Shown here: positions 24,058-33,374 of the stretch, piece after piece
How the letters are laid out: every line of letters begins with the position of its first letter
Numbering within the stretch: the first letter of the stretch is position 1
DNA from: an uncultured Capnocytophaga sp.
Lineage (GTDB): Bacteria; Bacteroidota; Bacteroidia; Flavobacteriales; Flavobacteriaceae
Reading direction: 5' to 3'
Assembly: GCF_938029845.1 (NCBI RefSeq)
Contig: NZ_CALHGG010000184.1
Span: 1-36,903, forward strand
DNA length: 36,903 nt
The notes under the pieces: generated by a model
Seen by the model: only the letters and a program-made list of their open reading frames with translations
The model's database searches: none
What the model was told of the DNA's origin: nothing
Program-made: the position numbers and the translations under genes

Positions 24058-24510
24058 TTAGAGCGTTATAGCCTCTCCTCCTAATTTTTCAACAGCTTCT
24101 TTAGCGCTTGCTGTAAACTTATGAACAGAGATTTTAAGTTTTGTTTTCAACTCACCTCCACCAAGGATTTTCACCAAGTCGGATTTTTTAGCCAAGCGGT
24201 TTTCCACGAGGATATCCAAATTCACGGTGTCGGTAACTACGCCCTTATCTACAAGTTCTTGTAGTTTTCCGAGGTTGATACCTGTATATTCCTTACGGTT
24301 GAAGTTTTTGAAACCAAATTTTGGTACGCGACGTTGAAGAGGCATTTGTCCCCCTTCGAAACCGATTTTAGTAGAGAAACCAGAGCGAGATTTAGCTCCT
24401 TTGTGTCCACGAGTGGAGGTTCCACCTTTACCAGAACCTTGTCCTCTACCTACGCGCTTCCCATCTTTGTGTACTGAACCTTGTGCAGGTTTCAAATTAC
24501 TTAAATTCAT
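24058..24510 (-). CDS. rplO: 50S ribosomal protein L15
   Basis: A 150-residue late-assembly protein. The Gly-rich basic N-terminus (GRGQGSGKGGTSTRGHKG at about 22-39) threads into 23S rRNA, followed by the globular domain from about residue 75. Fourteen bp upstream of secY. Confidence 0.97.
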   Translation of the reverse strand: MNLSNLKPAQGSVHKDGKRVGRGQGSGKGGTSTRGHKGAKSRSGFSTKIGFEGGQMPLQRRVPKFGFKNFNRKEYTGINLGKLQELVDKGVVTDTVNLDILVENRLAKKSDLVKILGGGELKTKLKISVHKFTASAKEAVEKLGGEAITL

Positions 24511-24528
24511 AATTAATAGTCCTTTTTA

Positions 24529-24711
24529 TTATGCTTCTTGTACAGAAACTAAGTGTTCTACTTTATTAATCATTCCCAAGATACTTGGAGTAGCCTCATG
24601 TGTAGCTACTTTCCCGATAGAGCCTAATCCCAAAGAGATAAGGGTAAGTTTCTGGGTTTTATCACGCTTTATGCTACTACGTGTTTGTTTTACGATAATT
24701 TTCTTTGCCAT
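24529..24711 (-). CDS. rpmD: 50S ribosomal protein L30
   Basis: A 60-residue protein with the L30 core: VKQTRSSIKRDKTQKLTL, then GLGSIGKVATHEATPSILGMI. Located between rpsE and rplO as usual. Confidence 0.96.
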   Translation of the reverse strand: MAKKIIVKQTRSSIKRDKTQKLTLISLGLGSIGKVATHEATPSILGMINKVEHLVSVQEA

Positions 24712-24723
24712 GAGTGTTAGATA

Positions 24724-25248
24724 TTAACCTTTAAACATTTTATCCAAGGAAATGCCACGTTGCTCGGCAATAGTTTTAGCGCTTCTGAGTCTCAAAAGGG
24801 CGTCAAAAGTTGCTTTTACCACATTGTGAGGGTTGGAAGAACCTTGAGATTTGGAAAGTACATTATGTACTCCTAGGGATTCCAACACAGCACGTACTAC
24901 CCCACCGGCAATTACTCCAGTACCTTCTGCGGCAGGTTGGAGATATACACGTGCTCCACCGAATTTTCCTTTTTGTTCGTGAGGAAGGGTAGTTCCATGT
25001 AGCGGAATACGTACTAAGTTTTTCTTAGCATCTTCTACCGCTTTGGCGATAGCCTCGGAAACCTCTTTAGATTTTCCGAGTCCTTGTCCTACCACGCCAT
25101 TTTCATCGCCTACCACCACGATAGCCGAGAAGCCGAACGCGCGTCCTCCTTTGGTAACCTTGGTTACACGTTGTACGCCTACCAAGCGGTCTTTTAGCTC
25201 TAAGCCGCTTGGTTTTACATATTCTACATTTTTATAGTTCTGATACAT
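24724..25248 (-). CDS. rpsE: 30S ribosomal protein S5
   Basis: A 174-residue protein important for decoding accuracy. A double-stranded RNA-binding-like N-terminal domain ([19 protein letters not shown], about 38-56) is followed by the [10 protein letters not shown] and [10 protein letters not shown] blocks. No obvious accuracy mutation visible. Confidence 0.97.
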   Translation of the reverse strand: MYQNYKNVEYVKPSGLELKDRLVGVQRVTKVTKGGRAFGFSAIVVVGDENGVVGQGLGKSKEVSEAIAKAVEDAKKNLVRIPLHGTTLPHEQKGKFGGARVYLQPAAEGTGVIAGGVVRAVLESLGVHNVLSKSQGSSNPHNVVKATFDALLRLRSAKTIAEQRGISLDKMFKG

Positions 25249-25254
25249 AGTTTC

Positions 25255-25608
25255 TTAGAATTTAAGTCCGCCTTCTCTTGCTCCTTCTGCTAAGGATTTT
25301 ACACGTCCATGATACAAATAACCACCTCTGTCAAAAGAAATAGTTTCGATACCTGCAGCTAAGGCTTTTTTAGCGATAGCTTCTCCTACTTGTTTTGCTT
25401 TTTCGGTCTTGGTACCTGAAGCTTTTAGATCTTTATCACGAGAAGAGGCTGCTACTAAGGTAACACCCTTGGTATCATCTATAATTTGTGCATAGATTTC
25501 GCTATTGCTTCTAAAAACCGCTAAGCGAGGTTTTTGAGCAGTTCCAGAAACGGTCTTTTTGATTCTGTACTTAATACGTTGTCTTCTTTCTATTTTTGAT
25601 AATGCCAT
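25255..25608 (-). CDS. rplR: 50S ribosomal protein L18
   Basis: A 117-residue 5S rRNA-binding protein: [18 protein letters not shown] (about 29-46) and [23 protein letters not shown] at the C-terminus are family hallmarks. Confidence 0.97.
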   Translation of the reverse strand: MALSKIERRQRIKYRIKKTVSGTAQKPRLAVFRSNSEIYAQIIDDTKGVTLVAASSRDKDLKASGTKTEKAKQVGEAIAKKALAAGIETISFDRGGYLYHGRVKSLAEGAREGGLKF

Positions 25609-25619
25609 TGTGTTACTTT

Positions 25620-26162
25620 TTAAGCTGATTTACCTGCTTTTCTTCTAAGTTCTTCACCTACAAACTTGACACCTTTTCCTTTGTAAGGTTCTGGCTTGCG
25701 GAAAGAACGAATCTTAGCTGCTACTTGTCCTAACAATTGTCTATCATGAGAAGTAAGCTTAATGATAGGGTTCTTACCTTTCTCGTTGATAGTTTCTACT
25801 TTAATTTCTTGAGGGAGTTCCATAAGGATATTGTGAGAGAAACCGAGTGCTAAGTCCAATTTTTGACCTTGGTTAGTAGCACGGTAACCTACCCCTACAA
25901 GTTCTAACTCTTTGGTAAAACCTTCAGATACCCCTACTACCATATTGTGTAGTAGTGCACGATAAAGTCCATGTAGGGCATTACCTTGCTTTGTATCTAA
26001 TTGTCTTTCCACTATGAGTTGTCCATCTTCTTGCTTTACAGCAACGTCTTTAACCACTTGGGTTAATTCGCCGAGTTTTCCTTTAACAGTGATGATATTA
26101 TCTTTGATAGTAATAGTCACTCCTTGAGGAATACTGATGGGTGCTTTACCTATTCTTGACAT
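25620..26162 (-). CDS. rplF: 50S ribosomal protein L6
   Basis: A 180-residue protein near the factor-binding site, made of two similar alpha/beta domains; the second contains the [19 protein letters not shown] motif (here [17 protein letters not shown], about 150-166). Confidence 0.97.
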   Translation of the reverse strand: MSRIGKAPISIPQGVTITIKDNIITVKGKLGELTQVVKDVAVKQEDGQLIVERQLDTKQGNALHGLYRALLHNMVVGVSEGFTKELELVGVGYRATNQGQKLDLALGFSHNILMELPQEIKVETINEKGKNPIIKLTSHDRQLLGQVAAKIRSFRKPEPYKGKGVKFVGEELRRKAGKSA

Positions 26163-26180
26163 TGTTTTAAGTCTATTTTT

Positions 26181-26579
26181 TTAGTAAACATTACAAATTA
26201 CTTCTCCTCCTATGTTAAGAGCTCTGGCTTGCTTGCCTGTCATTACTCCCTTAGAGGTAGAAACGATAGTGATACCAAGTCCGCTCAATACGCGTGGAAG
26301 CTTGCTAGCCCCTACATACTTACGAAGTCCTGGAGTACTTACACGTACTATCTTTCTGATCACAGGTTCTTTGGTTTCTTTATCGTACTTGAGGGCTATT
26401 TTGATAGTACCTTGTACATCATTGTCTTCAAACTTGTAGCTAAGGATATAGCCTTGGTCAAAAAGGACTTTGGTAATCTCTTTCTTAAGGTTTGAAGAAG
26501 GTATTTCTACTACTCTGTGCCCTGCATTACTTGCATTACGAATGCGTGTTAAGTAGTCAGCGATTGGGTCTGTGTACAT
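26181..26579 (-). CDS. rpsH: 30S ribosomal protein S8
   Basis: A 132-residue protein that binds 16S rRNA helix 21 and, in E. coli, represses spc operon translation. It starts MYTDPIADYLTRIRNA and ends with the signature VSTSKGVMTGKQAR...GGEVICNVY. Confidence 0.97.
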   Translation of the reverse strand: MYTDPIADYLTRIRNASNAGHRVVEIPSSNLKKEITKVLFDQGYILSYKFEDNDVQGTIKIALKYDKETKEPVIRKIVRVSTPGLRKYVGASKLPRVLSGLGITIVSTSKGVMTGKQARALNIGGEVICNVY

Positions 26580-26597
26580 AAATTTCTTTTTTTTAAA

Positions 26598-26867
26598 TTA
26601 CCAACTTGCTTTTTTTACCCCTGGAATAAGTCCTTTGTTTGCCATTTCACGGAAAAGTACACGCGAGATACCAAATGTACGCATATATCCCTTAGGGCGT
26701 CCTGTGAGCTTGCAACGGTTGTGCAAACGTACAGGAGATGCATTTTTAGGCAGCTTCTGTAGGGCTTCATAATCACCAGCTTCTTTAAGAGCTTTGCGTT
26801 TTTCAGCATATTTTGCTACCAATTTAGCTCTTTTCACTTCACGAGCTTTCATTGATTCTTTGGCCAT
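26598..26867 (-). CDS. rpsN: 30S ribosomal protein S14, zinc-free form
   Basis: An 89-residue protein of the long, zinc-independent type: the CxxC pairs of the short form are missing (one Cys in [17 protein letters not shown]). It belongs to the 30S head near the A site. Confidence 0.96.
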   Translation of the reverse strand: MAKESMKAREVKRAKLVAKYAEKRKALKEAGDYEALQKLPKNASPVRLHNRCKLTGRPKGYMRTFGISRVLFREMANKGLIPGVKKASW

Positions 26868-26868
26868 A

Positions 26869-27420
26869 TCAATTCTTTTTAAAAGGTAATCCTAATTCGG
26901 TTAATAATGATTTTGCTTCTTTGTCGGTACGAGCTGAAGTAACGAAAGTGATATCGAAACCTGCGATTTTGTTGATTTTATCAATGTCAATCTCTGGGAA
27001 GATAATCTGTTCGGTAACTCCTAAGTTATAGTTGCCACGTCCGTCAAATCCTGTTGCTTTGATCCCTTGAAAATCTCTTACACGAGGTAGTGCAATAGTG
27101 ATGAGCCTATCTAGGAACTCATACATACGCTCACCGCGAAGGGTTACCTTAGCACCGATGGACATACCACGGCGGAGCTTAAAGGAAGCCACGTCCTTCT
27201 TAGAAGTGGTAGCTACAGCCTTCTGACCTGTGATTTTGGTAAGCTCCTCAACGGCGTATTCTATTTGCTTTTTGTCAGCAACAGCAGAACCTACTCCACG
27301 GCTTACTACAATTTTTTCAAGTTTAGGAACTTGCATTACATTCTTGTAACCAAATTCTTCTTTAAGAGCTGCAATTATGCGCTCCTTATATTCCTGTTTG
27401 AGTCTAGGTATATATGTCAT
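26869..27420 (-). CDS. rplE: 50S ribosomal protein L5
   Basis: A 183-residue 5S rRNA-binding protein at the central protuberance; [25 protein letters not shown] start (about 24-44), [17 protein letters not shown] (104-120) and FPEIDIDKI are characteristic. Two bp after rplX, one bp before rpsN. Confidence 0.97.
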   Translation of the reverse strand: MTYIPRLKQEYKERIIAALKEEFGYKNVMQVPKLEKIVVSRGVGSAVADKKQIEYAVEELTKITGQKAVATTSKKDVASFKLRRGMSIGAKVTLRGERMYEFLDRLITIALPRVRDFQGIKATGFDGRGNYNLGVTEQIIFPEIDIDKINKIAGFDITFVTSARTDKEAKSLLTELGLPFKKN

Positions 27421-27422
27421 AA

Positions 27423-27740
27423 TTACACTACTTGTTTTGATTTTTTAGAAATTCTTACTTTTTTGCCATCTTTCACCTGATACTCTACACGGGTTGGCTC
27501 CCCACTCTTAGGATCTAGGAGGGAAAGGTTAGAGATGTGTATAGGAGCTTCTTTTTTGATGATGCCCCCTTGAGGGTTTTGGGCGCTGGGTTTGGTATGT
27601 TTGGATACTAGGTTCACACCTTCCACGATAGCTCTGTTTTTCTCACGATCCACTTTGAGTACTTTTCCCTTTTCCCCTTTGTGGTCGCCTGCGATTACTT
27701 GTACGGTATCGCCTGATTTTATTTTTAGCTTTATCATCAT
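27423..27740 (-). CDS. rplX: 50S ribosomal protein L24
   Basis: A 105-residue assembly initiator with an N-terminal KOW motif ([20 protein letters not shown], about 11-30). Two adjacent ATG codons start the gene; the second (27735-27737) gives the commoner flavobacterial N-terminus [10 protein letters not shown]. Confidence 0.96.
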   Translation of the reverse strand: MMIKLKIKSGDTVQVIAGDHKGEKGKVLKVDREKNRAIVEGVNLVSKHTKPSAQNPQGGIIKKEAPIHISNLSLLDPKSGEPTRVEYQVKDGKKVRISKKSKQVV

Positions 27741-27748
27741 TGCATGGA

Positions 27749-28117
27749 TTAAAGCACCTCAGGTGCTAATGACACAATTTTCATAAACTGCTTGTCACGG
27801 AGTTCACGTGCTACAGGACCGAAGACACGGGTACCTCTCATTTCACCAGCAGCGTTAAGCAGTACGCAAGCATTTTCATCAAAACGAATGTAAGAACCAT
27901 CTTGGCGTCTTACTTCTTTCTTTGTTCTTACGACTACAGCGGTAGAAACCTGTCCTTTTTTCACGCTTCCGGTAGGAGAAGCTTCCTTGATCGTAACAAC
28001 GATCTTGTCACCTACAGAGGCATAACGGCGTTTGGTTCCTCCAAGTACACGGATAGTCAAAACTTCTTTGGCTCCGGTATTATCTGCTACTTTTAATCTT
28101 GATTCTTGTTGTACCAT
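27749..28117 (-). CDS. rplN: 50S ribosomal protein L14
   Basis: A 122-residue protein from the ATG at 28115-28117 ([17 protein letters not shown]), the normal L14 start; an in-frame extension upstream overlaps rpsQ and is not used. It sits at the subunit interface; the block GMRGT-type motif appears as [16 protein letters not shown]. Confidence 0.97.
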   Translation of the reverse strand: MVQQESRLKVADNTGAKEVLTIRVLGGTKRRYASVGDKIVVTIKEASPTGSVKKGQVSTAVVVRTKKEVRRQDGSYIRFDENACVLLNAAGEMRGTRVFGPVARELRDKQFMKIVSLAPEVL

Positions 28118-28119
28118 AA

Positions 28120-28377
28120 TTACTTCGCTCTTTCTATGATTTCTACTAATCGCCAGCACTTAGTCTTACTTAGTGGGCGGGTTTCCATAATGCGCACGGT
28201 ATCTCCGATGTTGCAGTCATTTTTTTCATCGTGTGCAACAAACTTTTTAGTTTGCAATACGAATTTTCCGTACATAGGGTGTTTTACACGTTTTACTACA
28301 GATACCACAATGGATTTTTCCATTTTGTTGCTGGTAACAACCCCTATTCTTTCTTTTCTTAAATTTCTCTTTTCCAT
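28120..28377 (-). CDS. rpsQ: 30S ribosomal protein S17
   Basis: An 85-residue OB-fold 16S rRNA-binding protein: [16 protein letters not shown] (about 12-27) and [22 protein letters not shown] are diagnostic. Two bp before rplN. Confidence 0.97.
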   Translation of the reverse strand: MEKRNLRKERIGVVTSNKMEKSIVVSVVKRVKHPMYGKFVLQTKKFVAHDEKNDCNIGDTVRIMETRPLSKTKCWRLVEIIERAK

Positions 28378-28393
28378 ATTAAAGCCACAATGA

Positions 28394-28585
28394 TTATTGT
28401 AATTCTCTACGGGTTAACTCACTCGCTACACGTGCGATATCTCTACGAAGGCTGCGAATAGTAAGTGGATTCTCTATTGGAGAAATGGCGTGCGCCATTT
28501 TTAATTCTGAATACGTTTTCTTAAGTTCGGTGAGCTTTTGCTCGAGCTCAGCGACTGATAAATTTTTAACTTCTGACTGTTTCAT
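28394..28585 (-). CDS. rpmC: 50S ribosomal protein L29
   Basis: A 63-residue helical hairpin at the tunnel exit, where trigger factor and SRP dock. [18 protein letters not shown] and [11 protein letters not shown] fit the family. Confidence 0.96.
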   Translation of the reverse strand: MKQSEVKNLSVAELEQKLTELKKTYSELKMAHAISPIENPLTIRSLRRDIARVASELTRRELQ

Positions 28586-28596
28586 TGTTAATAAAA

Positions 28597-29016
28597 TTAA
28601 TCTTGATAATCTCTCGCTACAACGAACTTAGTAGTTACGGGTAACTTTTGAGCGGCAAGGCGTAGGGCTTCTTTGGCGATATCCAAAGGCACTCCACCTA
28701 CTTCAAATAGGATACGTCCTGGTTTTACCACAGCTACCCAGTACTCAACAGCTCCTTTACCCTTACCCATACGTACTTCCAAAGGCTTTTTGGTAATAGG
28801 CTTATCTGGGAAGATTTTGATCCAAAGCTGTCCTTCACGTTTCATATAACGGGTAGCAGCCACACGGGCAGACTCAATTTGGCGAGCAGTGATAAAAGCG
28901 GATTCTAAGGACTTAATGCCGAATGTACCGTTGGAAAGCTGATGCCCTCTTTGGGATACCCCCTTCATGCGTCCTTTCTGATCCTTACGATATTTTGTTC
29001 TTTTTGGTTGTAACAT
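28597..29016 (-). CDS. rplP: 50S ribosomal protein L16
   Basis: A 139-residue protein near the A-site tRNA elbow and peptidyl-transferase centre. It starts [15 protein letters not shown], with GTFGIKSLE (30-38) and [23 protein letters not shown] split over about 83-105. Confidence 0.97.
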   Translation of the reverse strand: MLQPKRTKYRKDQKGRMKGVSQRGHQLSNGTFGIKSLESAFITARQIESARVAATRYMKREGQLWIKIFPDKPITKKPLEVRMGKGKGAVEYWVAVVKPGRILFEVGGVPLDIAKEALRLAAQKLPVTTKFVVARDYQD

Positions 29017-29036
29017 TGCTTACTGATTTTAAAATA

Positions 29037-29768
29037 TTATTTTTTTCGGCGAGCACGTTTTGCATCAGAGTTTCCTTCTTTGGAAGCGGAAGAACCACTG
29101 AGGTTTTTCTTGGTCATTCCTACTAGTGGAGAAAGCTCTCTTTTACCATATACTTCACCTTTCATAATCCATACCTTGATACCCATACGTCCGTAAGTGG
29201 TGTGTGCTTCGTCGGTAGCGTAGTCAATATCTGCACGGAAGGTAGAGAGAGGAATACGTCCTTCCTTATAGTTCTCGCTGCGCGCCATTTCGGCACCGTT
29301 GAGACGGCCAGATATTTGAATTTTGATACCTTCAGCATTCATACGCATAGTAGCAGCGATAGCCATTTTGATAGCACGACGGTAAGAGATACGATTCTCA
29401 ATCTGGCGTGCGATACTTGCAGCTACAAGTGGCGCATCAAGTTCTGGTCTTTTGATCTCAAAGATATTGATTTGAATATCTTTACCAGTAATTTTCTTGA
29501 GTTCTTCTTTGAGCTTGTCTACCTCTTGACCACCCTTTCCGATAATGCTACCAGGACGGGAGGTAGTGATAGTAACGGTTACAAGTTTCAAAGTTCTTTC
29601 AATAATTACACGAGAAACACTAGCTTTAGACAAACGAGTATGCACATATTTTCTGATTTTGTCATCCTCAGCCAATTTGTCTCCGTAGTCATTTCCTCCG
29701 TACCAGTTGGATTCCCATCCTCTGATAATTCCAAGGCGATTCCCTATTGGATTTGTTTTTTGTCCCAT
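29037..29768 (-). CDS. rpsC: 30S ribosomal protein S3
   Basis: A 243-residue protein forming part of the mRNA entry helicase. An N-terminal KH domain with [11 protein letters not shown] (about 77-87) and the C-terminal domain with [13 protein letters not shown] (153-165). It is longer than E. coli S3 owing to a Ser/Lys/Arg-rich tail. Confidence 0.97.
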   Translation of the reverse strand: MGQKTNPIGNRLGIIRGWESNWYGGNDYGDKLAEDDKIRKYVHTRLSKASVSRVIIERTLKLVTVTITTSRPGSIIGKGGQEVDKLKEELKKITGKDIQINIFEIKRPELDAPLVAASIARQIENRISYRRAIKMAIAATMRMNAEGIKIQISGRLNGAEMARSENYKEGRIPLSTFRADIDYATDEAHTTYGRMGIKVWIMKGEVYGKRELSPLVGMTKKNLSGSSASKEGNSDAKRARRKK

Positions 29769-29777
29769 ACTTTTATC

Positions 29778-30185
29778 TTAGCTTTCAGTGTTATTTTTAG
29801 CTCCTAATACGATGGTTACGTGGTTGGAACGTTTGCGAATTCTGTGTGCTCTTCCTTGTGGAGCTGGGCGAAGTCTCTTAAGCATCGCACCACCATCTAC
29901 ACGGATTTCTTTAACGAATACTTGAGCTGCTTCTACATCAGCACCTTCGTTCTTTGTTTTCCAGTTTTCAATAGCTGAAAGTAATAACTTGTGCAAAGAA
30001 GAAGCTGCATCCTTTTGGTTGAACTTCAAGATAGCCAAAGCTTTCTCAACTGCTACACCGCGTACAAGGTCAGCTACTAGGCGCATTTTACGTGGTGATG
30101 TAGGACAGTTATTCAATTTTGCAAAAGCCACATTTCGTTTCGCTTCTTTAATCTCTATTGCTTTTTCTCTTTTACGAACTCCCAT
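29778..30185 (-). CDS. rplV: 50S ribosomal protein L22
   Basis: A 135-residue protein whose beta-hairpin (about 95-118, GGAMLKRLRPAPQGRAHRIRK split here) lines the exit tunnel and affects macrolide binding; no deletion typical of resistance is seen. It carries about 15 extra N-terminal residues before the usual core. Confidence 0.96.
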   Translation of the reverse strand: MGVRKREKAIEIKEAKRNVAFAKLNNCPTSPRKMRLVADLVRGVAVEKALAILKFNQKDAASSLHKLLLSAIENWKTKNEGADVEAAQVFVKEIRVDGGAMLKRLRPAPQGRAHRIRKRSNHVTIVLGAKNNTES

Positions 30186-30190
30186 AGCTT

Positions 30191-30469
30191 TTATTTTTTA
30201 CCTTTATTTTTTGCTCCTGCGTGTCCTCTGAAGGAACGTGTTGGGGCAAATTCTCCTAATTTGTGTCCTACCATGTTTTCAGTAACATATACAGGAACGA
30301 ATTGTTTTCCGTTGTGTACCGCGATGGTTTCTCCTACGAAGTCAGGAGTAATCATAGATGCTCTTGACCATGTTTTGATAACGGTTTTCTTTCCTGTTTC
30401 CTTATTTTGGAGTACTTTCTTCTCCAAGGCGTAATGAACATAAGGACCTTTTTTTAATGAACGAGCCAT
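30191..30469 (-). CDS. rpsS: 30S ribosomal protein S19
   Basis: A 92-residue head protein binding with S13 near the intersubunit bridge. [19 protein letters not shown] and [18 protein letters not shown] are signatures. Confidence 0.97.
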   Translation of the reverse strand: MARSLKKGPYVHYALEKKVLQNKETGKKTVIKTWSRASMITPDFVGETIAVHNGKQFVPVYVTENMVGHKLGEFAPTRSFRGHAGAKNKGKK

Positions 30470-30476
30470 ATCTTAC

Positions 30477-31301
30477 TTATTTCTTTCTACGTTCTACAAT
30501 ATACTTATTACTTGCCTTGGTTTTAGAACGTGTTCTGTAACCTTTGGCAGGGATACCTTTACGTGAGCGTGGATGACCTCCTGAAGCGCGTCCTTCACCA
30601 CCACCCATTGGGTGATCTACTGGGTTCATTACCACGGCACGAGTACGAGGACGACGTCCGAGCCAACGTGAGCGACCTGCTTTTCCTGAAAGTACTAACT
30701 GATGATCTGAGTTAGATACTGCACCGATAGTAGCAAGGCATGTAAGCAAAATCATACGTGTCTCTCCTGAAGGCATCTTCACAGTGGCGTACTTACCTTC
30801 TTTTGCCATAAGCTGAGCGAAAGTACCTGCTGAGCGAGCGATGTTGGCTCCCTGTCCAGGACGAAGCTCGATGCTATTGATCACTGTTCCAAGCGGAATC
30901 TGAGAAAGTGGCATCGCATTTCCGATTTCAGGAGCTACATTCTCTCCTGATACGATTACTTGACCTACTTTCAAGCCTGCTGGCGCGATGATGTATCGCT
31001 TCTCTCCATCGGTGTATTGCACCAAGGCGATAAAGGCAGTTCTGTTTGGGTCGTACTCAATAGAAACTACTGTGGCTTCTACACCGAACTTGTTTCTTTT
31101 GAAATCGATAATACGATACTTTTTCTTATGACCACCACCTATGTAGCGCATGGTCATCTTCCCTTGATTGTTTCTACCCCCTGTCTTTTTTAACGGAACA
31201 AGTAAGCTCTTTTCCGGCTTATCAGTGGTAATCGCATCGTAATTATTTACCACTCTAAAACGCTGACCAGGGGTCGTGGGTTTTAATTTTCTTACTGACA
31301 T
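30477..31301 (-). CDS. rplB: 50S ribosomal protein L2
   Basis: The 274-residue protein needed for peptidyl transfer and subunit joining. [20 protein letters not shown] (43-62) and the C-terminal [18 protein letters not shown], with the His of the conserved loop, are intact. Confidence 0.98.
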   Translation of the reverse strand: MSVRKLKPTTPGQRFRVVNNYDAITTDKPEKSLLVPLKKTGGRNNQGKMTMRYIGGGHKKKYRIIDFKRNKFGVEATVVSIEYDPNRTAFIALVQYTDGEKRYIIAPAGLKVGQVIVSGENVAPEIGNAMPLSQIPLGTVINSIELRPGQGANIARSAGTFAQLMAKEGKYATVKMPSGETRMILLTCLATIGAVSNSDHQLVLSGKAGRSRWLGRRPRTRAVVMNPVDHPMGGGEGRASGGHPRSRKGIPAKGYRTRSKTKASNKYIVERRKK

Positions 31302-31309
31302 ACAGTCTT

Positions 31310-31600
31310 TTAAATTGTGTTATAAAAATCGATTGTTTCTCCTTCTTTTACACTCACTACTGCTTTCTTTACTGCGTTGGTTTGGCTTAGTTGTAAGCCA
31401 TTCTTAGTGTAACGTACCGAACGCTTAGGCGCATAATTGAGTGTGTATACCTTCTCTACAGTAACGCCATAGGCAGCTTCTACCGCTTTTTTGATCTGAA
31501 TCTTGTTCGCTTTCTTATCTACTGAAAAAGTATAGCGATTTTTGTCCTCAGCATCCTTGGTAGCTTTCTCTGTAATGATTGGTTTTATCAATATACTCAT
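31310..31600 (-). CDS. rplW: 50S ribosomal protein L23
   Basis: A 96-residue tunnel-exit protein, the main trigger-factor dock: [19 protein letters not shown] and [21 protein letters not shown] are typical. Confidence 0.96.
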   Translation of the reverse strand: MSILIKPIITEKATKDAEDKNRYTFSVDKKANKIQIKKAVEAAYGVTVEKVYTLNYAPKRSVRYTKNGLQLSQTNAVKKAVVSVKEGETIDFYNTI

Positions 31601-31604
31601 AATC

Positions 31605-32234
31605 TTACTTTGTTAAATTTGATTGAATAACCTCCACGGCACCCTCTAACAATACAACTCTTGTTGCGTTAGCAATATCGTAAGTATTTAGTTCTGAGGC
31701 TGTTACAGTATTTACTGTAGGTATATTGCGAGAGGACAAATATACATTTTTATTTGTATCTGTCAATACAAAAAGTGATTTTTTATCTTGGATACCAAGA
31801 GCTGCCAAAATCTGTGTAAAGTCCTTAGTTTTAGGAGCCTGAAGATTGAAATCTTCTAGAACGATAATAGCTCCTTGTTGTGCTTTTTGGCTCAAGATAG
31901 AGCGGCGAGCAAGACGTTTTACTTTTTTGTTCAGCTTCTGAGTGTAATCCTTAGGGCGAGGTCCGAATATACGTCCTCCTCCTACGAATACAGGAGACTT
32001 CACGCTTCCTGCACGAGCAGTACCTGTTCCCTTTTGTTTTTTGATCTTGCGGGTACTTCCTGCTACTTCGTTACGTTCTTTGGACTTGTGAGTACCTTGA
32101 CGCTTGTTAGCCAAGTATTGTTTGATGTCCAAGTAAATAGTGTGATTATTAGGCTCAATCCCGAAAACAGCCTCGGAAAGGGTAACCTTTCTTCCTGTTT
32201 CTTTTCCTTGTATGTTTAATACTGCTACTTCCAT
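31605..32234 (-). CDS. rplD: 50S ribosomal protein L4
   Basis: A 209-residue protein; its extended loop (about 45-95, [20 protein letters not shown]) reaches the exit tunnel. In E. coli L4 also represses the S10 operon. Its ATG overlaps the rplC stop by one base. The loop has no macrolide-resistance-type change that I can see. Confidence 0.97.
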   Translation of the reverse strand: MEVAVLNIQGKETGRKVTLSEAVFGIEPNNHTIYLDIKQYLANKRQGTHKSKERNEVAGSTRKIKKQKGTGTARAGSVKSPVFVGGGRIFGPRPKDYTQKLNKKVKRLARRSILSQKAQQGAIIVLEDFNLQAPKTKDFTQILAALGIQDKKSLFVLTDTNKNVYLSSRNIPTVNTVTASELNTYDIANATRVVLLEGAVEVIQSNLTK

Positions 32235-32851
32235 TATTTATGAATCGTTACGTAAGCATTTTTGTGTCCTGGAACACATCCTTTTAGAATAAGGAGGTTC
32301 TTTTCAGCGACTACTTTTAACACTTTCAAGTTTTGTACTGTTACTTTTTCAGCTCCCATTCTTCCTGCCATACGCATACCTTTGAATACGCGTGAAGGGT
32401 AAGAAGAGGCACCTACTGAACCTGGTGCTCTTAGGCGGTTATGCTGACCGTGGGTGGATTGTCCTACCCCGCCAAATCCATGACGGCGAACTACCCCTTG
32501 GAAACCTTTCCCTTTGGAAGTTCCTGTTACATCGACAAATTCGCCTTCTACAAAAAAATCAGCGGCAATCACGTCGCCTATTTTGTAAGTGCTCTCAAAT
32601 CCTTGGAACTCGACAAGTTTCTTTTTAGGAGTTACACCCGCTTTGGCAAAATGTCCTGCCTCTGCCTTGTTAGTGTGCTTCTCTTTTTTGTCATCGAAAC
32701 CAAGTTGAAGAGCTTCATACCCGTCAACCTCTTTGGTTCTGACTTGGGTAACTACGCATGGTCCTGCTTCTATGATTGTACATGGAACGTTCTTTCCATT
32801 TTCATCAAAAATGCTGGTCATGCCTACTTTTTTTCCGATTAACCCAGACAT
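32234..32851 (-). CDS. rplC: 50S ribosomal protein L3
   Basis: A 205-residue assembly initiator with a finger reaching the peptidyl-transferase centre ([20 protein letters not shown], about 117-136). [17 protein letters not shown] starts the protein. An unusual 205-bp gap separates it from rpsJ. Confidence 0.97.
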   Translation of the reverse strand: MSGLIGKKVGMTSIFDENGKNVPCTIIEAGPCVVTQVRTKEVDGYEALQLGFDDKKEKHTNKAEAGHFAKAGVTPKKKLVEFQGFESTYKIGDVIAADFFVEGEFVDVTGTSKGKGFQGVVRRHGFGGVGQSTHGQHNRLRAPGSVGASSYPSRVFKGMRMAGRMGAEKVTVQNLKVLKVVAEKNLLILKGCVPGHKNAYVTIHK

Positions 32852-33056
32852 ATTTAAATATTTAATTTGAATTTACATTTTATGATAACAAAATCAAGGG
32901 GAACTCCTGTAAAACATCCGCCCTACAGGGTACTCCTGACTTTATAATTTGATATTCAGGGTCAAGTATTCCAACCCTGAATATCAATAGTTTTACCGTT
33001 TTTCCCTCACGCTATTGTTTTGGGACAAGTCAAGCAAAACTTCCGCTTTGCTTTTA
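32852..33056 (-). promoter_or_regulatory. Structured 205-bp spacer between rpsJ and rplC
   Basis: No gene is present. In minus-strand order there is a hairpin just after the rpsJ stop (33032-33038 with 33047-33053, 7 bp), a perfect 14-bp hairpin (32949-32962 with 32974-32987, 11-nt loop), and a 6-bp hairpin (32906-32911 with 32924-32929) flanked by two ACTCCTG copies. No T-run follows the large stem and no TAnnTTTG promoter is found, so it is either an RNA regulatory element in the cluster mRNA or an inserted palindromic repeat. Confidence 0.55.
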
Positions 33057-33362
33057 TCATACTTTGATTTCTACTTCCACTCCACTTGGTAACTCAAGCT
33101 TCATAAGAGCATCAATAGTCTTTGGTGAAGAGCTATAAATGTCTAACAAACGCTTGTAAGAGCTTAGCTGAAATTGTTCTCTGGCTTTCTTATTTACGTG
33201 CGGAGAACGAAGTACTGTAAATAACTTCTTGTGAGTAGGTAGTGGAATAGGTCCTACTACCCCTGCTCCTGTTGATTTTACTGTCTTTACGATTTTTTCA
33301 GCAGACTTATCTACCAAGTTATGGTCGTATGATTTTAATTTTATTCTGATTTTCTGACTCAT
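33057..33362 (-). CDS. rpsJ: 30S ribosomal protein S10 (NusE)
   Basis: A 101-residue head protein that doubles as antitermination factor Nus[21 protein letters not shown] and [28 protein letters not shown] (split over about 38-65) are signatures. It directly follows fusA with no tuf gene between. Confidence 0.97.
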   Translation of the reverse strand: MSQKIRIKLKSYDHNLVDKSAEKIVKTVKSTGAGVVGPIPLPTHKKLFTVLRSPHVNKKAREQFQLSSYKRLLDIYSSSPKTIDALMKLELPSGVEVEIKV

Positions 33363-33374
33363 TTCTTTTACAAA

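Noticed and set aside
32949..32987. Terminator between rpsJ and rplC
   Set aside because: The 14-bp stem is strong, but on the minus strand it is followed by AATTATAAAG with no T-run, and no new promoter follows, so a full stop of transcription here would silence the rest of the cluster.
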